Source: Dactylorhiza incarnata
Taxonomy: Eukaryota > Streptophyta > Magnoliopsida > Asparagales > Orchidaceae
Reading direction: 5' to 3'
DNA: 64,000 nucleotides
Assembly: GCA_033032865.1 (NCBI GenBank)
Contig: JAWHQI010000068.1
Coordinates: forward strand, 2,976,001 to 3,040,000
Below the pieces are notes generated by a model. It had not been told where the DNA came from and made no database searches. It saw only the letters and a list, made by a program, of their open reading frames with translations. Positions 20,642-33,270 of this stretch are shown in pieces (positions within the stretch are counted from its first letter, which is position 1; each line of letters starts with the position of its first letter). Made by a program: the position numbers and the translations under genes.

Positions 20642-22075
20642 CGTTGGATCTGTAGGCGCCCTTAGAGGGGGGGGGGGGTGAATAAGGGTTTTAAACTTTT
20701 TAAGATTATTTAAGAATAAATGCTCTGCTGCTACCTCCAGCGGTAGAGTTACCGCTCAGCGTTAGCGATAGAGAATGTCCTTTTTAGGTTAGAACAATGA
20801 AAAACATAAAGCATGAATCAGAGATGAGGAACCAAACATATTTTCATTAACATTAAACAGAAACAACTATGATTACAAAATCTTCTCCTAATGACGCTTG
20901 GAGAGAGAGGCGACTAATGAAAAACACTTTTGGTTTTCTATACCGACTCATATCCCCACGAACCGGTTGGCTTTAGCCAATCTCTCCCCAGATACGACCT
21001 CAAGCCGCTCTAGCCAATCTATCACCAGAAAGGCCTCGAGCACCCCCTAGATCTACTCCCTAGACCCAGTCGCCATGTGACGAATTCCTCCCTAAGACCT
21101 ACCTAGACCAAGTCGCCGTGTGGCGAATTCCCCCTAGTCCCCGCAAGGCCCTAGTCGCCGTATGGCGAGTTTCTCTACCGAACAAAAGATATAAAAGTTA
21201 CAATTTGAAAGTAAAAACAAAACTCAAAATAAAGACTCTCTCAAATGTAGAACTTGATGTCGATGTAGATACGATCATATTGGTCTTCAAGTTCTTTTGC
21301 GTTCACGAACATTGATGGAGTACTTCGGGCTGCTTGGAGAAGGCTTTCACGAGTTCTCTGAATATATGGCTTCTATTCCTTCTGTATCAGCAAGCAGCAA
21401 CGGAGGCAGCACCGCTCTTTAAATAGATTCGACAGCTACCGCCTGCGCTAGTACTACCGCCCCGCGATAGTGACACGATGCGCACACGGATCGTGGCAGT
21501 TAAGGCAACTTCTGAGCGCAAACAGTTATGACAGCCTAGCGCGCCGCGGTAACACTATCGCCCCGTGATAGTGCGATTTCCTTCCTTCAGCCAATATCTC
21601 TTTCCATATTTGCCCCTCAATCAACTGCAGACGAGTTGTTTCCAAAAGCTACCGCCAGGCGTTAGACCTAACACACCGCGATAGTACTTGCCAAACATAG
21701 CGACCCGTCAACATTACTTTTTCTCCACTGTTTCCTTTTTGTCAATAGTTTCCATATATGCTAACGCCAGCGTCAGTTCTAGCGCTCCGCGGTAGATCAT
21801 TTCGTCGGGCCAGCTTGCATCTCAGCGGTTTCCCTTCTCAGCGGTTTCGTCTCAGCGGTTTCATCTCAGCGGTTTCATCTCAGCGGTTTCATCTCAGCGG
21901 TTCATTAGTGCTAGCGCCAGCGGTAATGTTAACGCGGCGCGGTAACAACAAAACACAGCACCATGGAGATTTGAAAGCACAGAATCCTACATACTATAAA
22001 CACAAAACAAGTATGCTCAAATATAATAGGATTTGTTATTGTCAAACTAAGAGATGCGGAAAGAATGTTCCAACA
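20642..22075 (-). repeat. LARD-1 5' LTR
   Basis: 1434 bp, very similar to 14084-15515. Its inner end reads CCAACG instead of CCAACA on the minus strand, a single change at the terminal CA. The outer end abuts the target duplication CTACC. Confidence 0.85.
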
Positions 22076-22995
22076 CTACCTAGGCTCGCGAAGAAACATC
22101 CAACCCCTGGTATTTGCCAGCCTCTTGATGATGTGGCGCAAATCTTTTGGTGTGGCCCGGGCCTGTAGCTATAAATACCATTCCTCCCAGCTGATGTTCA
22201 TACTTTTTCTTCCTCTTCTGAAGCTTTTTCCCTTCGTCGTGAGACTCAGTGCGATGTACAAAATGGAAGAGATGCTGGCCCGCCTTAGGGCCTCGTAGGT
22301 GGCTCAGAAGGCCAAGGCAATCACGCTCGCTTCCTGGGCCTCACCGCAGCGTGCTTCGCCTCAGACCCTCACAAAAATGGCAAAAACCGTCCGGTGCTTG
22401 CCCAGCGAAGATGGGTCTTCTCCTCTATCTCCATCCTCCCATGACAAACTCGCCTCGCAGGTACTAATGCCAAACTCGCTAATTTAACGTCTTTCTTACC
22501 TGACATTGCTTCTTCGCTCGCAGAACACTCCCCCGGGAGAGAATACACTGGAGAAAACAACTTTGGAGATTCACACCTCCACCCCTGGGAGGATTGACGC
22601 CGCATCCCGGATCGTGGGGACCTCTGATATGCGGGCCCTGCCCTCGCAGTCAGGTGAGTTGTCCTCCTCACCTTCCTTTGAAACATATTTCCTTACTTTC
22701 TAAGTTTTCCTTATCCCTTATGCCGCGCCTCTTCTCGCAAATTTGGAGGAGCAGATTCCTCCTCCAGCGGACCCGCCGACCCCGCCGAATCAGACCATCA
22801 TCACTCCCGGATTCAGCATTCTGGGACAAAAGAGCCCCGAAGGGACATTACTTGCCGAGCCCAGACTCATTGCCGAAGCCGCGTTCCCCCGGTCTGGGGA
22901 AGGCTGTTACCCCTGCCTTCGTCGAAGCGTTCCAGGGCCGGCCGGACACATCTCGCCAGCGGCCCAGTAGCCAAATTCCCCCACCAGGTTAGACC
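22076..22995. other. Host DNA of LARD-1 resumed; unidentified GC-rich segment
   Basis: Continues the sequence interrupted at 14083. It has a plus-strand TATA-like CTATAAATACC at about 22170 and several short overlapping frames with no recognisable domain. The AG/GTGAGT-like junction at about 22651 looks like a splice donor, so an LTR leader or a captured exon fragment are both possible. I cannot assign it. Confidence 0.35.
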
Positions 22996-24494
22996 TGTTG
23001 AATCGATTGGCGCCCTTAGGGGGGGGGTGAATAAGGGAATAAAAATTCTTTTTAAATTTTAGATGAATTACTAAATTGTTTATAGAAACGAAATAACAAT
23101 TTAGCTTAAAACAAGAAACAATACTAATTTGCAATTTTATAATTTATGCCAAATGAAAGAAATCAAGTAAACACAAATAGAGACATGATTATATTATATG
23201 AAAAGGTGTTTACAAAAATTGATTTCTATATCGCTAGAAATCGGAGGCGTACAAATGTAAATTTCTTTTTCTTTTCTATACCGACTTGTATCCCCACAAA
23301 CCGGTTGGCTTTAGCCAATCCTTCCCGGATAAGGCCTCAAGCCGCTCTAGCCAATCCTTCCCCGGATATGGCCTCGAGCCCCCTAGATCTAATCACCTAG
23401 AACTAGTCGCCAACATAAGGCGAATTCCCCCGTAAGTCCTACCCAGACCTAGTCGCCAACACAAGGCGAATTAACTTAACGATTACAAAAATTATGGAAT
23501 GAAAATAAATATAACAATAATGAAACTCCCTATATGAGATCTCTGAAGATGAGGATGAAGGATCGGTGTAGCATAAGCGAGGTTGAAGCGATCGTTCTTC
23601 AGATGCAGTGTGGTGGCTTCCTTCTCCAGAAATCCTCTTTGAATTTGAGTGGGAGATGAACTTTCGGCAGAGTAGCAGCTCTGGAAATATGGCACAAGTA
23701 ATCTCTCTGGAAGCACTAGCTCAAAACTAGAGAGAGCCCATCATTTTATAGAACTTAGAGATAGCGCCTGCGTTAGCTCCTAGCTCATGCGGCAGCATTC
23801 GTGTGGAGCGGTTGCGAAACCGTCGGCAGCGTGGCGCTGTGCACGAACTTGAGATAGAACCTGGCGGTAGCGCTAGCGCTGGCGGCTGCGGTTGCAAAAC
23901 CATCGGTGGCGTGGCAGAACAAACTTTCGTCTAACAAAATTTTTGTCGAACGAAGTTTTCGTCGAACGGAGTTCCACATTCGTCGAACGGAAATTTTCGT
24001 CGAACGGAGTTCCACATTCGTCGAACGGAAATTTTTGTCGAACGGAGTTCCACATTCGTCGAACGGAGCTTCAAGTTCGTCAAACGAGCTAGCGCCTGGC
24101 GGTAGCGCTAGCGCTGGCGGTAGTGCATTCTTCCAGATTTTTGAATTCAGCTGCTTTCTACCTGTGGAGTATTGCACCTATAGTTCCTGCACACTATAAA
24201 CACACAACAAGCAAGATCAAATACAATTTGGGATTTGTTATTCTCAAACAGAAGGATGTGACATACATGTCCAACAATCTCCCCCTTTTGATAATAACAA
24301 ATCCTCTTAGCAAGAAATCAACAATAGTGTTTATAGTATATGATAAACAAGATGATAGTGCAACTATAGTATATGATAAGCATGATAATATGCATACTCC
24401 CCCTATCTTAATGCTCCCCCTACATAAATGCAATTTATGTTTTACTCCCCCTAAATGATAGATTACATGAATGAATTAGTCTCCCCTTATTCTC
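22996..24494 (-). mobile_element. LARD-3: LTR plus internal stub, truncated
   Basis: A 1281-bp LTR (22996-24276) starts TGTTGAATCG and ends ATGTCCAACA, like LARD-2. It is followed by the polypurine tract (24277-24290) and about 200 bp of internal sequence. At about 24495 it stops abruptly inside chromovirus LTR sequence, so a deletion or recombination joined the two. TATA is at about 23738-23745 (minus). The U3 array at 23765-24120 has GTCGAACGGAGTTCC repeats flanked by GCGCTAGCGCTGGCGG motifs. Confidence 0.75.
23924..24092. repeat. TTCGTCGAACGGA tandem array in LARD-3 U3
   Basis: Nine or so GTCGAACG/GTCAAACG units separated by about 15-20 bp, with a higher-order repeat GAGTTCCACATTCGTCGAACGG. 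It sits between GGCGGTAGCGCTAGCGC clusters, just upstream of the TATA box in the minus sense. Confidence 0.75.
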
Positions 24495-25051
24495 GTAGTG
24501 CATCACAACCACACTGTTGTGGAATAGTGACCACACGTACTCTGAATTAACTTCTGTCAGTTCCGTTAGATTTGTATCACCAATATGAGCGCAACAGAAC
24601 TCATTGCACTTCAATCCGAGGTCATACAGGAAATATGTCTTTTTTAGGTTTTGTAGACCGCTATGACATAATTTTCGAAATACTAAGCATACAAACTCGG
24701 AATTAACTTCAGTAAGTCTTAGTAGACTCCTAAAGTCAAAATGAGACCAACAAAGTTTGTTGTAACCAATTCCAACATCGAAAAGTCAACACACAGTCAA
24801 ATCAAGATTTAAGTCACGTCGAAAAGCGTGCACGCACCCATATTTATTTGACTCCCCGATAATAACACTTTACCCGACAAGTTGGACCCCTTGGACCTTG
24901 ACCCACATGGGGGACCCTCCCTAGGGTTGACCATGGTTAAAACCTCCCCCCAAACTCTATTTTTTGGGAATTTTTCCCTAAGGGAGAACACCCATAATGG
25001 AGGCTACCCTAAGCCCTAAATGGCCAGCCCACTTCAAGTTAGTGAAGGGAG

Positions 25052-25076
25052 GGGGGGGGGGGGGGGGGGGGGGGGG
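25052..25076 (+). repeat. Poly-G tract
   Basis: About 25 consecutive G. The other LTR has about a dozen at 34568-34580. Length in the assembly may be unreliable. Confidence 0.85.
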
Positions 25077-25151
25077 AGAAATATCTTCACCCACCCACCC
25101 TCCCTTTAGTCCTACATCGGGAGAAAGGGAGGGAGGACCCCCCTCCTTCAC

Positions 25152-25158
25152 TATAAAG
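25152..25158 (+). promoter_or_regulatory. TATA box of chromovirus 5' LTR
   Basis: TATAAAG, with the same motif at 34661-34667 in the 3' LTR. Both are followed by a CT-rich segment typical of a transcription start region. Confidence 0.6.
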
Positions 25159-25642
25159 TGAATACTCCCCCCTCCCCTCTAAGCTAACACCCCCCTCCAG
25201 CCAGCCTCCCCTCCTACCGGAAGCCCCCCTCACCGGAGAGCCCTACATAAGCCTCCACCACCGCCACCCCCCTCATGGACGCTTAGAACATCACCTCCCG
25301 ATCCCCTCTCCCTCAGGTGAACGACTTTCCCCTCCTCCTTCCCACTCCCCCAGCACCATGCGCGCCACCTCGTCGCCGGAGCACCGCCAGCACAACCCGA
25401 GCCATGCCTAGGCTCGGGTGGTGGCTCAGGCGCAAGGGCCTCACCCCAGCACCAATGGTGGTGCTGGGGGAGCAGGGCCCCACTCGGGGACCCTCGCCCT
25501 GACGAAGGGAGGCGGCAGGGCTACCGAAGAATGCATCTCCGGTGGTGCCCGCAAGCCCCCCTATCGGTTTGCTTTTTCAGTACCGCTTTGACGGCCATCT
25601 TCGGCGGCGGTGGGCGGCGCATGGCCACCAGACCACCACTAG

Positions 25643-25651
25643 AGGTAAGCC
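25643..25651 (+). promoter_or_regulatory. Splice-donor-like site in chromovirus LTR leader
   Basis: AG/GTAAGCC follows a GC-rich stretch. The 3' LTR keeps the identical junction at about 35152-35160, although neighbouring bases differ. A leader intron is possible, but I could not fix an acceptor. Confidence 0.3.
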
Positions 25652-26937
25652 ACACCCCTGTTGACCCTACCGGTGGCGGAGGGAGTCCTACCTAGAGGGA
25701 GGGGTGGCGCGGAATCGGCCAGCATGGCCCATGCAGGCCGCGCCACCGCCCCTCCTCTCTAAAATCTGACGGTGTCCGGCGGCCTGAGGCCGCCGGACCA
25801 TCGCCGGATTGATCGCCGGCCCCCGACGAGTTGACAGGGGGCGGCGCAGGCATCTGACGGCCACTGCCCGGCACTGGAAGCGGCTGCCACGTTCCACCTC
25901 CTCGTCAAGAGAGGGGGTCCGTCCGATCTCCATGATGAGATCGGACGAACCCGGTTTTATCGTCCCCCCCACCCCCGCATGAAATTACGCTCCCCCACAG
26001 CGGTTTGGCCCCGGATCCGCTGTGGGGGCCAGAGGAAAACGCGTTGTCCAGCGCCCCTCCCGCTCTCTGGTTTTCTCTATCCGCACCCCACCCTCACACA
26101 CCATTCCTGATTTTTTAAGAAAAATCTAGACTCCTAGGGAAAAAGTTTTGAATATGAATGTTGTTCCTTATTAAGAGGCCTAACTCCTGTAAATGTTTTG
26201 GGAATTTATGGAAGTAATTTTCTATTTTTAAAGGCCTCTACAAAAATCATTTGAATAAAATGAGTGCCTAAAATACCATGGAAAATTCTTGGAAAATTAT
26301 GGGCTTATGTTTGGGGCCTCTTGGAGGTATAATAAAATTTTGGGATTATTCTGAATTGTTTTTCTATTTTTAAAGGCCTAAACAATCCTTTGTTGGACAA
26401 AATAAACCCCCTAAAAGAATCAAAAAGGTTTGGGAAATATTTATAGCCTTTAGACGAATATTTTGAGGGCACTATCAAAATATGGGGATCATTTGGATAA
26501 GGGTTTATATACATCAAATTTTTGGGTAAAATGATCGTGCTTCATTTATCGAACGATCGAAAATTTGGATGAAGAGGACGCATCATGCAAATGGGTATAA
26601 TCGGTGGATAATATCACAACTAAAGAGTGACCTGACGATTAAACATGCAAACTCCAGCTCGAAGAAATTTGGGGCCTTGTGAGTCACCGAGCTGCGTTTA
26701 GTACGATTACTGGACATGCGAATTCATCTATTTAAGGAAACCAAGAAGCACCTAATAAAATGATATATAAAGAGCGCAAATAACACCCTTAACCGGGCTA
26801 TAACTACGAAAGGCAACACTTGGAAGAACCCCTATGAAAGGGGATAGAACAGAACTTTCCTCCTAAGAACTGAGATGAAACTAAAGCCTCCTTATTATGG
26901 AGTGATTGGACTACTAACCTGTTTATTTTTTCATGTT

Positions 26938-27215
26938 CTCCGTTCTCGTACTGGTCCCATACTTACTGCCTTCTGTTTATTCTTTTCAACACTCCAGTTT
27001 CACACTGGTCAGCTATTTACTGCTTTCTGTCTATTCTTTTCAATACTACAGTTTCACACTGGTCAGTTATTTACTGTTTTGTTTGTCCTGTTCGATATTC
27101 CAGTCTCGCACTGGTCATCTATATACTGCTTTCTATTTGTTCTTTTCGATACTCCAGTCCCGCACTGGTCAGCTAATTATTGCTGCTAATCCAGTCTCGT
27201 ACTGGTCCAGTTATT
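26938..27215. repeat. 54-bp tandem repeat with CCAGT/ACTGG hairpins
   Basis: Units start near 26938, 26991, 27045, 27097, 27151 and 27190. Each contains CCAGTYYCRCACTGG, whose ends CCAGT and ACTGG pair around a 5-nt loop. The period equals 18 codons, so a 104-residue open frame (26875-27189) arises, but it has no known domain. Confidence 0.75.
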
Positions 27216-28770
27216 CCGGCCCCTTGCTTTCGGCCTTCATTTCTGTAAAATGCTTTATTACTCAACACCGTAGTTTATTTTGCACCATAACTATCATACT
27301 TATACCAACGGTGCTAACCCAGGTTTGAATCTAGCAGACGGTTTTCCTGCTGGTGAGGACTTAGTTGGGGATAACCGCGAGTTGAGTATCTCCTCCAGAG
27401 TTAGCCCCAGATAATGTGCCCACACGTCCGTTGCTTCTCCCGACCAAAAGTTTGGTAACCAGTAGAGTCAAGAAAGCTGCGGCAGACCTAAAGTAGTTGA
27501 TCCTTTATATAAAATGTTTGTGAACTGCTTGCTGTAAAAGTGGCTGGTCGGTCATGCCCGCAGACTGTTCGTACCAATGCTGGAGGGTTGACGACTCATG
27601 GCGACATGGAGATGTGCACTGCGGGCTATCACCACTTCGAACCAGCTGATTTTCCTCCACTGGTCGGCCAAAATCTCGAAATTGCAGGATGTCGCTCACA
27701 TCCAAGTAGTACATCAAGTTGTACGGGAGGGCCTGGGTGATACGGTATGACTACGCTCAGAAGTGGCAGGACTGGCCACTGTCACTGACGGCCACATCAG
27801 TGAAGCCCGCAGGATTCGCTACCTTACTGGAAGGAAAGCGGTCCAAACTGTCGACACGGGATTTTGTGTACTGGTTTAAACACCCACTGTGTGTGAGAAA
27901 TATTTTATTATTAATATTACTATAGTTATAAACTGCGCTTCTCCCAATTATAATTGTTAGTTTGAATAAGAGGTCCGATATATACATACTGCTAAACCTT
28001 CTTGCTTTGGCTATCAATTTTTAGTGCTTAAGCCCATCCCCAGGATACGAATCCGGTGAGGGGATGTGTTTTCCACATAGCTCTGTGACTAACAGTTGTT
28101 TTTATAACCATTCGCAGGAGAGGGGATAGCTCTAATCCCCACACCGTTGGATGACTTACAAGCTATCGAGATTGCCCAATCGGATACTCCAGCATCACCC
28201 CCTGTCTTCCGTGATCTGAGAACTAAAGTATCGGACTGAATAAGGAGTGTTTATGTTGTAGTATTTATTTTTAGACCACAAGGCCATTCAAGTAAACATT
28301 AGGCTACGACTTCTTGCTTACATATATCTGTTGCCTTTTTAGACTTCCTTACTTCTGCTTCCTCATTATGACTCTGTTGTGATATGATGATTCTTGTGCC
28401 AGACAAGGCGACCGCTCAGCGCTTGAGAGGGTGGGTCGTTTCCACCCGGAAAGCGCTAAGTGGCCTTCTTTGGCAGTATGATCCCCTTCCCCCGACCTGG
28501 GTTCAGTTTTGGAGGAGGGGTTTACAAATGGATCAGAGCTATCACGATCCGACCACTTGGGCAGTCTTTAGATCCTTCCTTCCCAGGTTCCATTTCTTGG
28601 TTTGGGATGAAACACGCAGCGGAAGCCTGGTGGACCCATAGGTTAAGTGTTTAAGGATTCTAGACTGCACAGTAGTACACCCACACACATTTCGCTTCTA
28701 TTTCAGTCAGTTTTTGGAAAATTCAAGAACTTTTGCAAGTACTGATGTTCGTCTGTTACCTCTCTAGATA
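27216..28770 (+). other. Chromovirus leader region, no identified gene
   Basis: Lies between the LTR and gag. Short overlapping frames give no recognisable product. I found no clear match to the initiator-Met primer site. Confidence 0.4.
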
Positions 28771-29880
28771 CCGGAGTCCAGTAATGGAAGGTCTTCCTCT
28801 AGGGACCAGTACCATACTACCACTCCACCACCAGTCCCGGCTGCTCCAACTGTAGTCCCTTTTACTGAGACTGACCTGAGACGGACACTAACAACACTGC
28901 TGGCCACCTTTCAGATGACCATCATACAGCCACCCCAGTAGCCTAGTGTGCCCATAGACCTTCTTACGACCTTTCGGGGGCTAAGGCCCCCTAACTTCCA
29001 AGGCACCGAATCTGCCCTGCAGGCGGAGGAGTGGGTAAAGAGATTCTAGGAGCAACTAGTCGGTATTATGTGCCCTGCCATTGCCGCAGTGTCCTTAGTG
29101 GTGACGTTACTGGAGGGCTATGCCCGGGACTGGTTGAGGGCAGCCAGTCGCTCCACGTTCAGAGGGCGACCACTCAGCACGATTCTCTGGGGAGAATTTT
29201 TCGAGGCCTTCTTGGAGCACTTCATCTCAGATGCTGACCGAGTTGCACTCCAGGAGCGGTTCCTGCACATCCGACAGGGAGAGAGGACAGTGCTGGAATA
29301 ACATCGCGAGTTCATTCACTTAGCCCGCTTTGCGGCGACTTTGGCAACCACCGATGGAGATAGAGCCGCTAGATTCTTCCGAGGACTGCATGATGACCTT
29401 CGACAGGCCTTGATCATGATTTCACAGTCTACCATCCACACGATCGCCACGCACACTGCAACATTAGAGAAGGATCAACAGATGGTAGCCCAGCAACGGA
29501 GGGAACAGGTGGAGGTTCCCCAGTCCCGAGGCCGAGAAAGAAGGACTGCTCCTCAAAGGAAGGACCAAGATTGAAGGCAGCGCCACCGCCACTAGCCCTA
29601 CAGGCAGGCACCTCAGCCTCGACAGGCACCTCTAGCCCCAGCACCCCGACCAGCTCCAGCACCCCAGCCCGCACCAGCTGCTAGACGAGATGTTTTCTTT
29701 GCAGGGAATTGCTTCTTTTGCCAACAGTCTGGGCACTTTAGAGCTTTCTGCCCTCAGGCTATAGGTAGGCCAATCCTAGGAGTAGTGCTTGGAGTAGCAG
29801 AGAGAGGGCGAGGATGAGGACGTCTTAGAGGACGACCTGCAGACAGGGCATGGAAGCACCACTTGAGGCGTACGCACTGG
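28770..29880 (+). pseudogene. gag: Chromovirus gag with CCHC zinc knuckle
   Basis: The capsid region reads PPNFQGTESALQAEEWV (about 28988), LEGYARDWL (about 29110), WGEFFEAFLEHFIS (about 29188) and RQGERTVLE (about 29275), the Retrotrans_gag pattern of plant chromoviruses. A Gln/Pro-rich linker leads to the zinc knuckle CFFCQQSGHFRAFC (about 29708-29749), a full CX2CX4HX4C motif. In-frame stops occur near 28939, 29047, 29299 and 29572. Gag packages element RNA. The zinc ligands survive although the frame does not. Confidence 0.8.
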
Positions 29881-30029
29881 AACTTCTGCACGGACCTGCC
29901 CCGAACGTAGTTATAAGTATATACTTTCATTAGTTATGCTATACTTGGATGTTATGATCTAGTAGGAAACATATGATGTAGCCTTTTGTTTTGATAGTAC
30001 TTCATCTGTATACCCATAAAAGTCCTGTA

Positions 30030-30454
30030 TATATATGTTACAAGGTTTACTTTTGGTAGAAGGTCACACTGCTAAAATATTATTTGATACTGGTGCCACC
30101 CATTCCTTCGTCTGCCGGGATTTCATGGCAAACAAAGAGAACGTCATTTGATTGTCTTGAATTTAAATACGAATATGAATATTAGACGTGTCAGACATGA
30201 TATCCATAGAAAAGTGCTCATTCCAAGCAATGCTGGGAGACATGGAGTTCGAAATCTTCGCAACTATTCTAGCAATAACCGGGTTTGACATCATCCTAGG
30301 AATGAACTGGTTGGCCGTGCACAATGCCCAAATCAATTGCTCGACCCGAGAAATCAACCTCCAGAACCCAAACGGGCAATCTATCACTCTAGCAGGTATA
30401 CCATCTGTCACCCGCATCATTCTAATGTCCGCACAAACTGTCAAATCGGTCTGA
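30030..30454 (+). pseudogene. pol: Chromovirus aspartic protease
   Basis: ILFDTGATHSFVC (about 30080-30115) holds the catalytic DTGA. FDIILGMNWL (about 30286) and HNAQINCSTREI (about 30319) are the usual C-terminal landmarks. Stop TGA 30452-30454 and a break near 30150 interrupt it. The protease would cleave the gag-pol polyprotein. Confidence 0.75.
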
Positions 30455-30479
30455 CGAAAGGATGAAATGTACGTGATCT

Positions 30480-31390
30480 ACTTCGAAATGGAAGACAAAA
30501 TGCGAGTACTCACCAAAGTGCCCATAATCCGAGACTTTACAGACGTCTTTCTAGAATTCCTTCCGGGTTACCCCGCAACGAGAAGTAGATTTCCAGATTG
30601 AACTTGCACATGGAGCTCAACCAGTGTCCTGAGCACCCTACCAAATAGCCCGAAAGTAACTAGCCGAGCCTAAGATATAACTACAGGAGATAATCGATGC
30701 AGGTTTTGTTCATCCAAGTACCTTACCCTAGGGAGCCCCTATATTATTCGTCAAAAAGAAGGACGGCTCGTTACGCCTGTGCATCGATTATAGGGAACTA
30801 AATTAACTTACCATCCGAAATACCTACCCTCTACCCAGGATAGACTAGTTATTTGATCAACTACAAGGCGCTTTCGTGTTCTCCAAAATGGATTTGAGGT
30901 CTGGCTACTACCAGCTTCGGGTATGAGAGAAGGACATCCCCAAAACAGCCTTTAGCTCCCGCTATGGACTCTACGAGTTTACGGTTATGCCAATTGGGCT
31001 GACCAACGCCCCGTCCGCCTTCATGGCCTTAATGAATAAAGTGTTTGAACCATTATTGGACCACTTTGTGATCGTCTTCATAGACGATATAATCATCTAC
31101 TCGAGGAGCAAGGCAGACCATGCCAGACATCTCCAAATGGTGCTACTCAAATTGCAAGAACACTCACTCTTCACAAAATTTAGTAAGTGCGAGTTCTGGA
31201 TGGAGGAAGTCAGGTTCCTCGGACACACAATCAATAAGAATGGGGTAGCAGTGGATCAGGCCAAAGTATAGGCGGCACAGAATTGGCCACCACTTAAGTC
31301 AGCTGCAGACATCGGAGGCTTCCTTGGTCTCGCCGGATACTACCGTAAGTTCGTGGAGGGTTTTTCCAAGATCGCCTTACCCCTCACGAC
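30480..31390 (+). pseudogene. pol: Chromovirus reverse transcriptase
   Basis: VKKKDGSLRLCIDY (about 30754) with stops at the following residues, KMDLRSGYYQLRV (about 30887), MPIGLTNAPSAFMALMN (30987) and the active site FIDDIIIYS (about 31079). FLGHTINKNGV and FLGLAGYYRKFVEGFSKI complete the connection. Stops include TAG at 31269-31271. The catalytic aspartates are intact. Confidence 0.85.
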
Positions 31391-31860
31391 CCTCACCAAA
31401 AAGGATACAGTGTTCTAATGGACACCCGAATGTGAAGCAGTGTTCGTAGAACTAAAGAACTGCTTAACATCCGCTCCAATCCTGACACTCCCCTCAGGCA
31501 CCGAGGGCTTCCAAATCTACACCGACGCATCAATAAAAGGGTTTGGAGATATACTAATGCAACATGATAGAGTAGTCGCTTACGCATCACGACAATTAAA
31601 GCCTCATGAGCTGAACTACGCAACCCATTACATGGAATTGGGTGCAGTGGTATTCGTGCTAAATATCTCGAGACATTATCTATACGGAATAATGTGTGAG
31701 ATCTTCTCCGACCACAAAAGCCTCAAGTTCTTCTTCACCCAAAAGGAGCTGAACCTCCGACAGCGCCGGTTGTTCGGGTTTCTGTGCGATTATGACTTCG
31801 CCCTCCAATACCATCCCGGCAAAGACAAAAAGGTTGCGGATGCCTTGAGTTGAGAACCCT
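31391..31860 (+). pseudogene. pol: Chromovirus RNase H
   Basis: Frame 0: [11 protein letters not shown] (about 31516), [16 protein letters not shown] (about 31609), [11 protein letters not shown] (about 31699) and [13 protein letters not shown] (about 31812), so all four catalytic positions can be traced. The frame is bounded by TAA near 31418 and TGA at about 31851, both replacing codons inside the family sequence. Confidence 0.8.
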
Positions 31861-33270
31861 CTGTGACCGGAAGTTGTCTAGAACTGATACTAGGAGAGTT
31901 AATCAAGTCCTTAGCAGACTTAGACATCACCCTTATCACCCACATAAACCCTATGGAATACCAAGCCCAGCTATATTGGATGAAGATACATTGTGATATT
32001 AGGGACAGGATACGTGAAGCACAAAAGGTCGACCCAGAAGCAGCTCCAATCATCCAGACCCTGTAGCACGACGCTCAAGAGGACTACAACCTATATGATG
32101 GTATTCTACAATACAAACACTGCATATTCATCCCTTCCACAGAAGGAATCTGAGAAGAGATACTCCGCGAAGCACACCAATCAAGATATTGTATTCACCC
32201 TGGAGTAGTAAAAATGTATGCAGATTTACGAAGGACACTGTTCTGGCCAGATATGAAAAGGGATGTCACCAATTATGTGGCACACTGCCAAACCTATCAA
32301 ATGGTCAAGGCATGAAGTTGCAGTCCAGGAGGCCTACTACAACCTCTACCCACACCAGAATGGAAGTTTGAGGATATCTCCATGGATTTTGTCCATGGCC
32401 TGCCCTGATCTCGTGAAGGGAATGACTCAATATGAGTCATGGTGGATCGGCTCACAAAGGTGGCTCGCTTCATTCCGAACTGACAAGGTGACGATGTCGA
32501 CATCCTAGCCTGACTTTTTATAGAGCAAGTAGTCCGATTCCATGGGATACCCAAATCGATTGTGTCTGACCGCGACAGACGATTTACTTCGAAGGAATGG
32601 AGAAGAGTCCAAGTGTATCTGGGAACCAAGTTGGCTTTCAGCACCGCTTTCCATCCTCAAACAGACGGGCAAACGGAAATAACAAATTGGAGGATGGAAG
32701 ACCTCCTCCGACTATTCATTGTAGAACACAACGAACATTGGGAGTAGGTGCTACCCTTGGTGGAATTTTCATGCAACAACAGCTTCCAGGAGAGTATCAA
32801 GATGGCACAATATGAGGATATATGTGGAAGATGCTGCCGAACACCGTTATCATGGGCACAGGATGAGGACCCAGAATCTCTAGGTGTCACCTACATAGAT
32901 GACACCATGACAGTAATAAGGTTAATCAGAGATCGAATATTAGAAGCACAAAGTCGCCAAGCAAAGCATTACAACGCACTCCATCGACCAATGGAATTCA
33001 ACATAGGGGATATGGTATTCCTAAAGATTAAACCGATGCACGGGATCTCCCGGATAAAGAATCAGAAAAAGCTGGATCCTCGCTACCTAGGCCCAAATCA
33101 GGTCATAGAAAGAATTGGCTCTGTTGCATAAAGATTAGCCTTGTCGGCTTAGTTGGGAAACCTTAACGATGTCTTTCATGTTTCATCACTAAGACGTGTT
33201 CTTCGCCAACCAGTTCGACATCTCTCTACACCACAAGCATCAATGCAATCTGACCAATCCATTCAACTCG
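31861..33270 (+). pseudogene. pol: Chromovirus integrase
   Basis: HHCC finger near 32171-32310: the His residues are present, but the second Cys of CXXC reads Tyr (CQTYQ). The catalytic core has Asp in [11 protein letters not shown] (about 32370), Asp in VSDRDRRF (about 32561) and Glu in HPQTDGQTEITN (about 32652). The GPY/F-type module runs over DPRYLGPNQVIERIG (about 33073) and DVFHVSSLRRV (about 33166). Stops and frame changes are scattered. Active enzyme is not expected. Confidence 0.8.

Larger units (their letters stand above)
14084..22075 (-). mobile_element. LARD-1: gag-only copia-derived element, complete
   Basis: Complete 7992-bp element bounded by the 5-bp target duplication CTACC (14079-14083 and 22076-22080). 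LTRs are 1432 and 1434 bp with ends TGTTGG/CCAACA. On the minus strand the order is 5' LTR, initiator-Met primer site, gag-like ORF, a long A/T-rich non-coding region, polypurine tract and 3' LTR. There is no protease, integrase or RT. Conserved non-coding blocks are shared with LARD-2. It must have used enzymes from another copia element. Confidence 0.85.
24495..26790 (+). repeat. Chromovirus 5' LTR, left-truncated
   Basis: Matches 34015-36265 throughout, so about 525 bp of U3 are missing. TATAAAG lies at 25152-25158, followed by a CT-rich leader, a GC-rich region (about 25330-25960) and A/T-rich DNA. The true right end is unknown because the other copy is interrupted at 36265, and no convincing primer binding site was found before gag. 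Confidence 0.7.

Noticed and set aside
22243..22992. Possible captured host gene with a splice donor
   Set aside because: Frames are short, overlap and show no domain; kept only as an unidentified segment.
26875..27328. Overlapping frames of 104 and 131 residues rich in Phe, Leu and Ser
   Set aside because: They arise from the 54-bp tandem repeat, whose period is a multiple of three; no homologous domain or start context.
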